Origin: Streptomyces sp. FIT100
Lineage (GTDB): Bacteria; Actinomycetota; Actinomycetes; Streptomycetales; Streptomycetaceae
DNA: 64,000 nucleotides
NCBI RefSeq assembly: GCF_024584805.1
Contig: NZ_CP075715.1
Coordinates: 5,985,526 to 6,049,525 of the forward strand
Direction of reading: 5' to 3'
In this document: piece by piece, positions 46,218 through 55,045 of the stretch
Position numbering within the stretch: position 1 is the stretch's first letter
Layout: the number at the start of each line of letters is the position of its first letter
Notes under the pieces: model-generated
Databases searched by the model: none
The model's input: only the letters and a program-made list of their open reading frames with translations
Told to the model about the DNA's origin: nothing
Translations under genes and position numbers: made by a program

Positions 46218-47192
46218 ATGTCCGCACCCGCCCTCCCCACGAGCGAGCAGCCGGAGGCGCGCACCCGCCGCGCCTCCGGAGGCCGCCGCCCCCGTACGAC
46301 GGCCGGGCGCCGCGAGGCGTACGTACGGGCCTTCCGGCGCAACCTCTCCGCGCACACGTTCCTGATCGGGGCCGTCCTCTGCTTCGGCTTCTTCTCCTGG
46401 TACCCGATGGTCAGGGAGTTCCTGCTGGCCTTCCAGAAGACCGAGGACGGACGCACCAGCTGGGCCGGCTGGGAGAATCTGCGCACGGTCTTCGCCGACC
46501 CCGCCTTCTGGCAGGCGTGGCGCGGCACGCTCCTCTTCACCGGCCTCGCCCTGGTCCTCGGTTTCGCGGTGCCCTTCGTCGTCGCCCTCGTCATCAACGA
46601 GTTCCGGCACGCCCGGGCGTATCTGCGGCTGCTGGTCTATCTGCCCGTGATGCTGCCGCCGGTCGCCTCGGTCCTGCTCTTCAAGTACCTGTACGACCCC
46701 GGGTACGGGCTCTTCAACTCCGTCCTCGACGCCCTCCACCTGCCCCAGCAGCAGTGGCTCCAGGACCCGGACACCGCGATGCTCTCCGTCGTCATCGCCG
46801 CCACCTGGATGAACATGGGCGGCGCCACGCTCATCTACCTCGCCGCGCTCCAGTCCGTCCCCGGCGAGCTCTACGAGGCGGCCGAACTGGACGGCGCGGG
46901 GCTGCTCCGCAAGGTCTGGCACGTCACCGTCCCGCAGACCCGGCTCATCCTCTCGCTGATGCTGCTGATGCAGATCATCGCGACGATGCAGGTCTTCACC
47001 GAGCCGTTCCTGCTGACCAACGGCGCGGGGCCCGAGGGGTCCACGACGACCGTCGTCTATCTGATCTACCAGTACGCCTTCAACTTCAACAACTACGGGG
47101 CCGCGGCGGCGCTCGGCCTGGTCCTGCTCGTGCTGCTCGCCGGCTTCTCGGCCGCGTACGTACGGCTGAGCCGGACCGCCGGCGACGAATGA
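46218..47192 (+). CDS. ABC sugar transporter permease (MalF type)
   Basis: A 324-residue permease with six membrane helices. The EAA loop reads LYEAAELDGAGLLRKVWHVT near residue 220, the site that contacts the ATPase. A basic N-terminal tail of about 40 residues precedes the first helix. The start lies five bases after the binding-protein stop, so translation is coupled. Together with the next gene it forms the pore of the importer. Confidence 0.92.
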   Translation: MSAPALPTSEQPEARTRRASGGRRPRTTAGRREAYVRAFRRNLSAHTFLIGAVLCFGFFSWYPMVREFLLAFQKTEDGRTSWAGWENLRTVFADPAFWQAWRGTLLFTGLALVLGFAVPFVVALVINEFRHARAYLRLLVYLPVMLPPVASVLLFKYLYDPGYGLFNSVLDALHLPQQQWLQDPDTAMLSVVIAATWMNMGGATLIYLAALQSVPGELYEAAELDGAGLLRKVWHVTVPQTRLILSLMLLMQIIATMQVFTEPFLLTNGAGPEGSTTTVVYLIYQYAFNFNNYGAAAALGLVLLVLLAGFSAAYVRLSRTAGDE

Positions 47193-47211
47193 ACGGGGGA
47201 GCGCGACGCGC

Positions 47212-48087
47212 ATGACCACCAGGACGCTCATCTCACCCGCACAACTGGCAAGGCCGCGGGCCCGGTACGTCTACTGGGCCGTCCTCGCCCTCGTCCTCGT
47301 CCTCTTCACGCTCGTCTTCCTCGGACCGCTCTACTGGATGGTCACCGGCGGGCTCAAGAGCACCCAGGAGGTGGTGCAGTCGCCGCCGACCCTCGTGCCC
47401 GGCTCGCTGCACCCGGAGACATACGCCAGGGCCTGGGAGGTGATGGACCTGGCCCGGCTGCTCTTCAACACGCTGTACTACGCCCTCGGGGCGCTCGCCT
47501 TCCAACTCGTCCTCGACGTCACCGCCGCCTACTCGCTCTCCAAGCTCCGGCCCGTCCTCGGCAAGGCGATCCTCGGGATGATGCTCGCCACCCTGATGAT
47601 CCCGGCGACGGTGCTCGTCGTACCGCAGTATCTGACCGTCCTGGACGTGCCGATCGTCGAGCGGAACCTCCTCAACTCGCCGTGGGCGATCTGGCTGCCC
47701 TCCGTCACCAACGCCTTCAACATCTTCCTGCTCAAACGGTTCTTCGACTCGATCCCGCAGGAGCTCCTCGACGCCTCCTCGATCGACGGCGCATCACGGC
47801 TGCGCACCCTGTGGTCGGTGGTGCTGCCGATCTCACGGCCCATCCTCGGCGTCGTCTCCATCTTCGCGGTGGTCGGCGTCTGGAAGGACTTCCTCTGGCC
47901 GATGCTCACGCTGCCCGACCCGACCAAGCAGACGCTCAACGTCGGCATCTACTCCCTCGCCAGCGGAGTGCCGGAGAACGTCCTCATCGCGGCCCTCACC
48001 ATCGCGTCCGTGCCCACGCTGCTGATCTTCCTGATCTTCCAGCGGAACATCATGAGCGGCCTCACGGCAGGCGGGCTCAAGGGCTGA
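47212..48087 (+). CDS. ABC sugar transporter permease (MalG type)
   Basis: A 291-residue permease with six membrane helices. The EAA loop is LLDASSIDGASRLRTLWSVV near residues 188-208. It starts 19 bases after the first permease. No ATPase gene follows; in Streptomyces the shared ATPase MsiK commonly energises such importers, which is probably the case here. Confidence 0.92.
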   Translation: MTTRTLISPAQLARPRARYVYWAVLALVLVLFTLVFLGPLYWMVTGGLKSTQEVVQSPPTLVPGSLHPETYARAWEVMDLARLLFNTLYYALGALAFQLVLDVTAAYSLSKLRPVLGKAILGMMLATLMIPATVLVVPQYLTVLDVPIVERNLLNSPWAIWLPSVTNAFNIFLLKRFFDSIPQELLDASSIDGASRLRTLWSVVLPISRPILGVVSIFAVVGVWKDFLWPMLTLPDPTKQTLNVGIYSLASGVPENVLIAALTIASVPTLLIFLIFQRNIMSGLTAGGLKG

Positions 48088-48164
48088 CATCGAGCGCTCC
48101 CCCCGACGGCCGGCGTCTCTCCCACCCGCTCACCTGCCCACCCGCCCACCCCGAAAGGATCAAC

Positions 48165-49784
48165 GTGCCCGCATCGGATCCGGACTCTTCGGACTGGTGG
48201 CGCTCCGCCGCCATCTACCAGGTGTACGTACGCAGTTTCGCCGACGGCGACGGGGACGGCACGGGCGACCTCGCCGGGGTCCGGGCGAACCTGCCCTACC
48301 TCGCCGAACTGGGCATCGACGCGCTCTGGTTCACACCCTGGTACCTCTCGCCGCTCGCGGACGGCGGGTACGACGTCGCCGACTACCGCTGCATCGACCC
48401 GGCCTTCGGCACCCTCGCCGAGGCCGAGAAGCTCATCGCCGAGGCCCGCCGGTCCGGTATCCGCACCATCGTCGACATCGTCCCGAACCACGTCTCCGAC
48501 CAGCACGTCTGGTTCAGGGCCGCCCGCGCGGCCCGCCCCGGCAGCCCCGAACGGGCCCTCTTCCACTTCCGGCGCGGACGGGGAGCGGACGGCGAACTCC
48601 CGCCCAACGACTGGGAGTCGGAGTTCGGCGGGCCCGCCTGGACCCGGCTGCCCGACGGCGAGTGGTACCTCCATCTCTTCGCGCCCGAACAGCCGGACCT
48701 GAACTGGGCACACCCCGCGGTGCGGCGCGAACACGAGGAGATCCTGCACTTCTGGTTCGAGCGCGGCGTCGCGGGCGTACGGATCGACTCGGCGGCCCTG
48801 CTCGCCAAGGACCCCCGCCTGCCCGACTTCACCGCGGGCACCGATCCGCACCCGTACGTCGACCGTGACGAACTCCACGCCATCTACCGCTCCTGGCGGG
48901 CGGTCGCCGACGCGTACGACGGGATCTTCGTCGGCGAGGTCTGGCTCCCGGACTCCGAACGCTTCGCCCGCTATCTGCGCCCCGACGAGCTGCACACGGC
49001 GTTCAACCTGAGCTTCCTCGCCTGCCCCTGGGACGCGCAGAAGCTGCGCCGCACGATCGACGAGACCCTCGCCGAGCACGCGCCCGTCGGCGCACCGGCG
49101 ACCTGGGTGCTGTGCAACCACGACGTGACCCGGACGGTCACACGGTACGGACGCGAGGACACCGGCTTCGACTTCGCGGCCAAGGCGTTCGGCACCCCGA
49201 CCGACCTCGCGCTCGGCACCCGGCGCGCCCGCGCCGCGGCCCTGCTCTCACTGGCGCTGCCCGGCTCCGTCTACGTCTACCAGGGCGAGGAGCTGGGACT
49301 TCCGGAGGCGGAGATCCCGCGGGACCGGATCCAGGACCCCATGCACTTCCGCTCGGGCGGCACGGACCCGGGGCGCGACGGCTGCCGGGTGCCGCTGCCG
49401 TGGAACGGCGCGCTCCCCGACACCGAACCGTGGCTGCCGCGGCCGGCGGACTGGCCCGCGTACGCCGCCGACCGCCAGGCCCGCGATCCCGGCTCGATGC
49501 TCAGCCTCTACCGGACCGCCCTGCGGCTGCGCCGCACGGTGCCGGGGTTCGGCGACGGCCCGATGACCTGGCTGCCGCCGTCCGGGCCGGAGGTGCTGGC
49601 CTTCGCCCGCCCGGACGGACTGGTGTGCGTCGCCAACCTGGGCCCGCAGCCGGCCTGCCTGCCGGCGTACGAGACCGTCCTGCTCGCCAGCGGGCCGCTC
49701 GACGAGGACGGGCGACTGCCCAGGGACACGGCGGTGTGGCTGCGCGCCCCGCATATTCTGGGACGGTCCCCCATGCCGTCGTAG
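48165..49784 (+). CDS. GH13 alpha-glucosidase (oligo-1,6-glucosidase type)
   Basis: A 539-residue cytoplasmic GH13 enzyme without signal peptide. The four conserved regions are seen: DIVPNHVSDQH, GVRIDSAALL (nucleophile Asp near residue 208), FVGEVWLPD (acid/base Glu near 255), and LCNHDVTRTVTR (stabilising Asp near 320). It probably splits imported alpha-gluco-oligosaccharides into glucose; exact linkage is inferred from the glucanase. The GTG at 48165 follows GAAAGGATC; the open frame is longer, but upstream sequence belongs to the permease in another frame. It closes the sugar operon, and a GTPase gene follows 13 bases later. Confidence 0.92.
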   Translation: MPASDPDSSDWWRSAAIYQVYVRSFADGDGDGTGDLAGVRANLPYLAELGIDALWFTPWYLSPLADGGYDVADYRCIDPAFGTLAEAEKLIAEARRSGIRTIVDIVPNHVSDQHVWFRAARAARPGSPERALFHFRRGRGADGELPPNDWESEFGGPAWTRLPDGEWYLHLFAPEQPDLNWAHPAVRREHEEILHFWFERGVAGVRIDSAALLAKDPRLPDFTAGTDPHPYVDRDELHAIYRSWRAVADAYDGIFVGEVWLPDSERFARYLRPDELHTAFNLSFLACPWDAQKLRRTIDETLAEHAPVGAPATWVLCNHDVTRTVTRYGREDTGFDFAAKAFGTPTDLALGTRRARAAALLSLALPGSVYVYQGEELGLPEAEIPRDRIQDPMHFRSGGTDPGRDGCRVPLPWNGALPDTEPWLPRPADWPAYAADRQARDPGSMLSLYRTALRLRRTVPGFGDGPMTWLPPSGPEVLAFARPDGLVCVANLGPQPACLPAYETVLLASGPLDEDGRLPRDTAVWLRAPHILGRSPMPS

Positions 49785-49797
49785 ACCGGAAGGTGCC

Positions 49798-50934
49798 GTG
49801 TTGAGCACGCAGATCCCCGTCATCGTCCTCGCGGGATTTCTGGGATCCGGAAAGACCACATTGCTCAACCATCTGCTGCGGGCGAGCCGCGGGACCAGGA
49901 TCGGCGCGATCGTCAACGACTTCGGCTCGATCGAGATCGACGCCATGACCGTCGCGGGGCAGCTCGGCGACTCCACGGTGTCCCTCGGAAACGGCTGTCT
50001 GTGCTGCGCCGTCGACGCGAGCGAGCTGGACGTCTTCCTGGAGAGGCTCACCCGGCCCGCCGCCCGGCTCGATGTGATCGTGATCGAGGCCAGCGGCCTC
50101 GCCGAGCCGCAGGAACTCGTCCGGATGCTCCTGGCGAGCGAGAACGAACGGATCGTGTACGGGGGCCTCGTCGAGGTCGTCGACGCCGCCGAGTTCGACG
50201 CGACACGGGAGAGGCATCCCGAGATCGAGCGGCATCTCGGCATCGCCGACCTCATCGTGCTCAACAAGGCGGACCGGGCCGGGGACGGGGCGGCGGGGGA
50301 GCGGCTGCGGCAGCGGATCGCGGGCCTCGCCGACGGGGCGGCGGTGATCCCGGCGACGTACGGGCGGATCGATCCCGAGCTGCTCTTCGCATGCCGCCCG
50401 CGCGGCGAACGTGTCGGCCAGCTGTCCTTCGACGACCTCCACACGGGCGACGAGGGCGCCGTGTGCGACGTGGGCGCCGTGTGTGACGAGCACGGTCACG
50501 GCCATGGTCACCACGACCATCTGCACGCCGCCTACGAGGCCGTCTCGTTCACCGCCGCGGAGCCCCTCCACCCGCGCAGGCTGCTGGACTTCCTCGACTC
50601 GCGGCCCCAAGGGCTCTACCGGATCAAGGGCTTCGTCGACTTCGGTGACGCCGACCCCCGCAACCGGTACACCGTCCACGCCGTCGGCCGCTTCCTCCGC
50701 TTCTACCCGGAGCCCTGGCCACCGGGCCGGGAGCGGGGCACCCAGCTGGTCCTCATCGGCTCCGGCACCGACGGCGAGGCGCTGCTCAAGGCGCTCGACG
50801 CCGCCCGGGTGGCCGGCCCGCACGACGCCCCCGAGGAGCACAGCATGTGGGGCGTGCTGCGGTACGTGCCCGAACCGGCCGCCGCGGAACCGGCCGCCGG
50901 GGACCTCGCCGAGGAACCGGACGACCGGAGCTGA
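49798..50934 (+). CDS. CobW/COG0523-family GTPase metallochaperone
   Basis: A 378-residue G3E-family GTPase. Walker A is GFLGSGKTT near residues 13-21, the metal-binding GCLCC is near 64-68, and the guanine motif is NKAD near 159. A His-rich stretch (EHGHGHGHHDHLH) near 232-246 probably holds zinc or another metal before the C-terminal CobW domain (VSFTAAEPLHPRRLLDFLDS). Such proteins deliver metal to client enzymes; the client here is unknown. It is the GTG at 49798 that has GGAAGG upstream. It starts 13 bases after the glucosidase but is unlikely to share its role. A strong hairpin follows. Confidence 0.88.
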   Translation: MLSTQIPVIVLAGFLGSGKTTLLNHLLRASRGTRIGAIVNDFGSIEIDAMTVAGQLGDSTVSLGNGCLCCAVDASELDVFLERLTRPAARLDVIVIEASGLAEPQELVRMLLASENERIVYGGLVEVVDAAEFDATRERHPEIERHLGIADLIVLNKADRAGDGAAGERLRQRIAGLADGAAVIPATYGRIDPELLFACRPRGERVGQLSFDDLHTGDEGAVCDVGAVCDEHGHGHGHHDHLHAAYEAVSFTAAEPLHPRRLLDFLDSRPQGLYRIKGFVDFGDADPRNRYTVHAVGRFLRFYPEPWPPGRERGTQLVLIGSGTDGEALLKALDAARVAGPHDAPEEHSMWGVLRYVPEPAAAEPAAGDLAEEPDDRS

Positions 50935-50938
50935 ACGA

Positions 50939-50975
50939 GGCTGCCCCCGCACCGGTGGAGGGTGCGGGGGCAGCC
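50939..50975. terminator. bidirectional hairpin between cobW-like gene and parC
   Basis: A perfect 15-bp stem (GGCTGCCCCCGCACC at 50939-50953, complement at 50961-50975) with a 7-base loop between convergent genes. Confidence 0.85.
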
Positions 50976-51000
50976 GTCGTGTCCGTCCGGGAAGACCCCG

Positions 51001-53451
51001 CTACGACGCGGGGCCCGCCAGCGCGTCCACCGGCTTCGCCGGCGGTGTGCCCGAGCCGTCGCGCCGGGGGTCGAGCTCCGGCAGCTCCGACGGGGTGCCG
51101 TTCTTCTGCGCGGCACGCGCCGGGGCGGCGCCCGCCCAGGCCAGGAGCAGCACGTCCTCGCCCTTCAGGAACCGCTGGCAGCGGACGCCGCCGGTCGCCC
51201 GGCCCTTGCGCGGGTACTGGTCGAAGGGCGTCAGCTTCGACGTCGTGACCGAGTCGTCGAGTGCCCCGGTGGAACCCGCGGCCGTGAAGACCACCGCGTC
51301 CGCCGCCGGGTCGATCGCGGTGAACGAGATCACCTCCGCGCCCTCCGTGAGCTTGATACCGGCCATGCCGCCCGCCGGCCGCCCCTGCGGCCTCACCTGA
51401 GCGGCCTGGAAGCGCAGCAACTGGGCGTCGGAGGTGATGAAGACCAGGTCCTCCTCGCCGGTGCGCAGCTCGGCGCCGCCCACGATCCGGTCGCCCTCCT
51501 TGAGGGTGATGACCTCCAGCTCCTCCTTGTTGGCAGGGAAGTCCGGCACCACCCGCTTCACCACGCCCTGGAGCGTCCCGAGCGCGAGGCCCGGCGAGGA
51601 CTCGTCCAGGGTCGTCAGACACACCACCGTCTCGTCCGCCTCCAGGGAGAGGAACTCCGACAGCTGCGCCCCGCCCGACAGGTTCGGCGCCGCGGCCGTC
51701 TCCGGCAGCTGGGGGAGATCGATCACCGCGAGCCGCAGCAGCCGCCCGGTCGAGGTGACCGCACCCACCTCGCCGCGGGCCGTCGCGGGCACCGCCGAGA
51801 CGATCACATCGTGCTTGGCGCGCTTGCCGTCGTCCTCCGGCAGCGGCTCCCCGGTGACCGTGCGCGCCAGGAGCCCCGTCGAGGACAGCAGGACGCGGCA
51901 CGGGTCGTCCGCGACCTGGAGCGACTCGGCGGGAACGGGCGTGCCCGCGGACTCCAGCAGCACGGTGCGCCGGTCGGTGCCGAACTTCTTGGCCACCGCG
52001 GCCAGTTCGGAGGAGACGAGCTTGCGCAGCTCCGCGTCCGAATCCAGGATCCGGGTCAGCTCCGCGATCTCCGCGGTGAGCCGGTCGCGCTCACTCTCCA
52101 GCTCCAGCCGGTCGAACTTGGTGAGCCGGCGCAGCGGGGTGTCCAGGATGTACTGCGTCTGGACCTCGCTGAGCGAGAAGTGGGCGATGAGCCGCTCCTT
52201 CGCCTGCGCCGAGTTCTCACTGGACCGGATCAGGCGGATGACCTCGTCGATGTCGAGGAGCGCGACGAGCAGGCCCTCGACGAGATGCAGCCGGTCGCTC
52301 TTCTTGCCGCGGCGGAACTCGCTGCGGCGCCGGACGACGTCGAAACGGTGGTCGAGATAGACCTCAAGGAGCTCCTTGAGGCCCAGCGTCAGCGGCTGGC
52401 CGTCGACCAGCGCCACGTTGTTGATGCCGAAGGACTCCTCCATCGGCGTCAGCTTGTACAGCTGCTCCAGGACGGCCTCCGGGATGAAGCCGTTCTTGAT
52501 CTCGATGACCAGGCGCAGCCCGTGCTCACGGTCGGTGAGGTCCTTGACGTCCGCGATGCCCTGGAGCTTCTTCGCGCCGACCAGGTCCTTGATCTTTGCG
52601 ATCACCTTCTCCGGGCCGACGGTGAAGGGCAGCTCGGTGACGACGAGGCCCTTGCGGCGCGCCGTCACGTTCTCCACCGCCACGGTGGCGCGGATCTTGA
52701 ACGTGCCGCGGCCGGTCTCGTACGCGTCCTTGATCCCGGCCAGGCCCACGATCCGGCCGCCCGTGGGCAGGTCGGGACCCGGGACGTACCGCATCAGGGT
52801 CTCCAGGTCGGCGCCCGGGTGCCTGATCAGATGGCGGGCGGCGGCGATGACCTCGCCCAGGTTGTGCGGCGGCATGTTGGTCGCCATACCGACGGCAATG
52901 CCGGAGGCGCCGTTGACCAGCAGATTCGGGAAGGCCGCGGGCAGCGCGACCGGTTCCCGTTCCTGCCCGTCGTAGTTCGGCGAGAAATCGACCGTGTCCT
53001 CGTCGATCGACTCGGTCATCAGGCTCGTGGCGTCGGCCATGCGGCATTCCGTGTACCGCATGGCGGCCGGAGGGTCGTCGTTGCCGAGCGAGCCGAAGTT
53101 CCCGTGGCCGTCCACCAGCGGCAGGCGCATCGAGAAGGGCTGCGCCATGCGCACCAGCGCGTCGTAGATCGACGCGTCACCGTGCGGGTGGAGCTTGCCC
53201 ATGACCTCGCCGACGACGCGCGCGCACTTCACATAGCCGCGGTCGGGGCGCAGGCCCATCTCGTTCATCTGGTACACGATCCGGCGATGGACGGGTTTCA
53301 TGCCGTCCCGGGCGTCCGGCAGCGCCCGTGAGTAGATCACCGAGTACGCGTACTCGAGGAAGGAGCCCTGCATTTCGTCGACGACGTCGATGTCGAGGAT
53401 CCTCTCCTCGAAGTCGTCGGGCGGCGGCGTCTTCGTGCTGCGGCGGGCCAT
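51001..53451 (-). CDS. parC: DNA topoisomerase IV subunit A (GyrA-like)
   Basis: An 816-residue type IIA topoisomerase cleavage subunit, partner of ParE. The catalytic Tyr is in AMRYTECRMA near residue 133, and the helices around it (YVKCARVVGEVMGKLHPHGD; DGHGNFGSLGND) are textbook. The C-terminal half has beta-pinwheel repeats with less regular blades than GyrA; a clear GyrA box was not found, which supports ParC rather than GyrA. The Ser/Asp pair governing quinolone sensitivity lies in the LHPHGDASIYDAL segment (Ser in ASIYD). The ATG at 53451 follows GAAGGAG; a GTG 27 bases upstream is possible. The tail after residue 780 is Ala/Pro-rich. Confidence 0.93.
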   Translation of the reverse strand: MARRSTKTPPPDDFEERILDIDVVDEMQGSFLEYAYSVIYSRALPDARDGMKPVHRRIVYQMNEMGLRPDRGYVKCARVVGEVMGKLHPHGDASIYDALVRMAQPFSMRLPLVDGHGNFGSLGNDDPPAAMRYTECRMADATSLMTESIDEDTVDFSPNYDGQEREPVALPAAFPNLLVNGASGIAVGMATNMPPHNLGEVIAAARHLIRHPGADLETLMRYVPGPDLPTGGRIVGLAGIKDAYETGRGTFKIRATVAVENVTARRKGLVVTELPFTVGPEKVIAKIKDLVGAKKLQGIADVKDLTDREHGLRLVIEIKNGFIPEAVLEQLYKLTPMEESFGINNVALVDGQPLTLGLKELLEVYLDHRFDVVRRRSEFRRGKKSDRLHLVEGLLVALLDIDEVIRLIRSSENSAQAKERLIAHFSLSEVQTQYILDTPLRRLTKFDRLELESERDRLTAEIAELTRILDSDAELRKLVSSELAAVAKKFGTDRRTVLLESAGTPVPAESLQVADDPCRVLLSSTGLLARTVTGEPLPEDDGKRAKHDVIVSAVPATARGEVGAVTSTGRLLRLAVIDLPQLPETAAAPNLSGGAQLSEFLSLEADETVVCLTTLDESSPGLALGTLQGVVKRVVPDFPANKEELEVITLKEGDRIVGGAELRTGEEDLVFITSDAQLLRFQAAQVRPQGRPAGGMAGIKLTEGAEVISFTAIDPAADAVVFTAAGSTGALDDSVTTSKLTPFDQYPRKGRATGGVRCQRFLKGEDVLLLAWAGAAPARAAQKNGTPSELPELDPRRDGSGTPPAKPVDALAGPAS

Positions 53452-53683
53452 CGCTGCTGCGGCTCCTTCACCAACATGAACCATGAACGTGATCTGACGC
53501 CGACCATTGTGGACCGTCCCGCTGACATCGCCGACCCCGACCCGATCCCACCGGGCCGAACGCCCCGGAACCGGCAGGTGGCGACGGCCCCGACGACCGG
53601 GCGGAACCGGCGGGAACTTCGCCAGGTGTCGGCGGCCTTGCATACAGTGGCAGAACATCCAGCAACGCGATCGAAGGGACCAC

Positions 53684-55045
53684 ATGCCCATGGGTCACAC
53701 GGCCACAGCGCAGGCCGGCTCCGGCGGCCTGACAGCGACCGAGCACCGCCTGGCCAACGGTCTGCGCGTGGTGCTCTCCGAGGACCACCTGACCCCGGTC
53801 GCCGCGGTCTGCCTCTGGTACGACGTCGGCTCGCGCCACGAGGTCAAGGGGCGTACGGGCCTGGCTCACCTCTTCGAGCACCTGATGTTCCAGGGCTCGG
53901 CGCAGGTCTCCGGGAACGGCCACTTCGAGCTCGTGCAGGGAGCGGGCGGCTCGCTCAACGGCACCACCAGCTTCGAGCGCACCAACTACTTCGAGACGAT
54001 GCCCGCCCACCAGCTGGAGCTCGCGCTCTGGCTGGAGGCCGACCGCATGGGCTCGCTGCTCACCGCGCTCGACGACGAGTCCATGGAGAACCAGCGGGAC
54101 GTCGTGAAGAACGAGCGCCGCCAGCGCTACGACAACGTTCCGTACGGCACGGCCTTCGAGAAGCTCACCGCGCTCGCCTACCCCGAGGGCCACCCGTACC
54201 ACCACACCCCGATCGGCTCCATGGCCGACCTGGACGCGGCGACGCTGGAGGACGCGCGGAGCTTCTTCCGCACGTACTACGCGCCGAACAACGCGGTGCT
54301 CTCGGTCGTCGGCGACATCGACCCCCGGCAGACGCTCGCCTGGATCGAGAAGTACTTCGGCACGATCCCCTCCCACGACGGCAAGCAGCCGCCGCGCGAC
54401 GGCAGCCTCCCCGACACCATCGGCGAGCAGCTGCGCGAGGTCGTGGTGGAGGAGGTGCCCGCCCGTGCGCTGATGGCCGCCTACCGGCTGCCGCACGACG
54501 GCACCCGCGAGTGCGACGCCGCCGACCTGGCGCTGACCGTCCTCGGCGGCGGCGAGTCGTCCCGGCTGCACAACCGCCTGGTGCGCCACGACCGTACGGC
54601 CGTCGCCGCCGGCTTCGGGCTGCTGCGGCTCGCCGGGGCGCCCTCGCTCGGCTGGCTGGACGTGAAGACCTCCGGCGGGGTCGAGGTGCCCGGCATCGAG
54701 GCCGCGGTCGACGACGAGCTGGAGCGGTTCGCCGCCGAGGGCCCTACACCCGAGGAGATGGAGCGGGCCCAGGCGCAGCTGGAGCGCGAATGGCTGGACA
54801 GGCTCGGCACGGTCGCGGGCCGCGCGGACGAACTGTGCCGGTACGCCGTGCTGTTCGGCGACCCGATGCTGGCGTTCAGCGCCGTGTCGCGGGTCCTCGA
54901 CGTCACCGCCGAGGAGGTGCGGGCCGTCGCCCGGGCCCGGCTGCGCCCGGACAACAGGGCGGTGCTGGTGTACGAACCCGTCCAGGCCGCCGAGGGCACC
55001 GAGGGCACCGAGGACAACGACGACGCAGAGGGGGCGGACCAGTGA
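53684..55045 (+). CDS. M16 metallopeptidase, catalytic subunit
   Basis: A 453-residue M16 peptidase. The inverted zinc motif HLFEHLMF (HxxEH) is at residues 62-66, with the third ligand Glu in the following helix (NERRQRYDN). No signal peptide is present, so the enzyme is cytoplasmic or peripherally placed. The ATG at 53684 follows GAAGGGACC; a second ATG at 53690 is in frame. TACAGT at 53643-53648 is a likely -10. Its end overlaps the next gene (GTGA), as in bacterial M16B pairs that form a heterodimer. An acidic tail ends it. The substrate is unknown. Confidence 0.91.
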   Translation: MPMGHTATAQAGSGGLTATEHRLANGLRVVLSEDHLTPVAAVCLWYDVGSRHEVKGRTGLAHLFEHLMFQGSAQVSGNGHFELVQGAGGSLNGTTSFERTNYFETMPAHQLELALWLEADRMGSLLTALDDESMENQRDVVKNERRQRYDNVPYGTAFEKLTALAYPEGHPYHHTPIGSMADLDAATLEDARSFFRTYYAPNNAVLSVVGDIDPRQTLAWIEKYFGTIPSHDGKQPPRDGSLPDTIGEQLREVVVEEVPARALMAAYRLPHDGTRECDAADLALTVLGGGESSRLHNRLVRHDRTAVAAGFGLLRLAGAPSLGWLDVKTSGGVEVPGIEAAVDDELERFAAEGPTPEEMERAQAQLEREWLDRLGTVAGRADELCRYAVLFGDPMLAFSAVSRVLDVTAEEVRAVARARLRPDNRAVLVYEPVQAAEGTEGTEDNDDAEGADQ

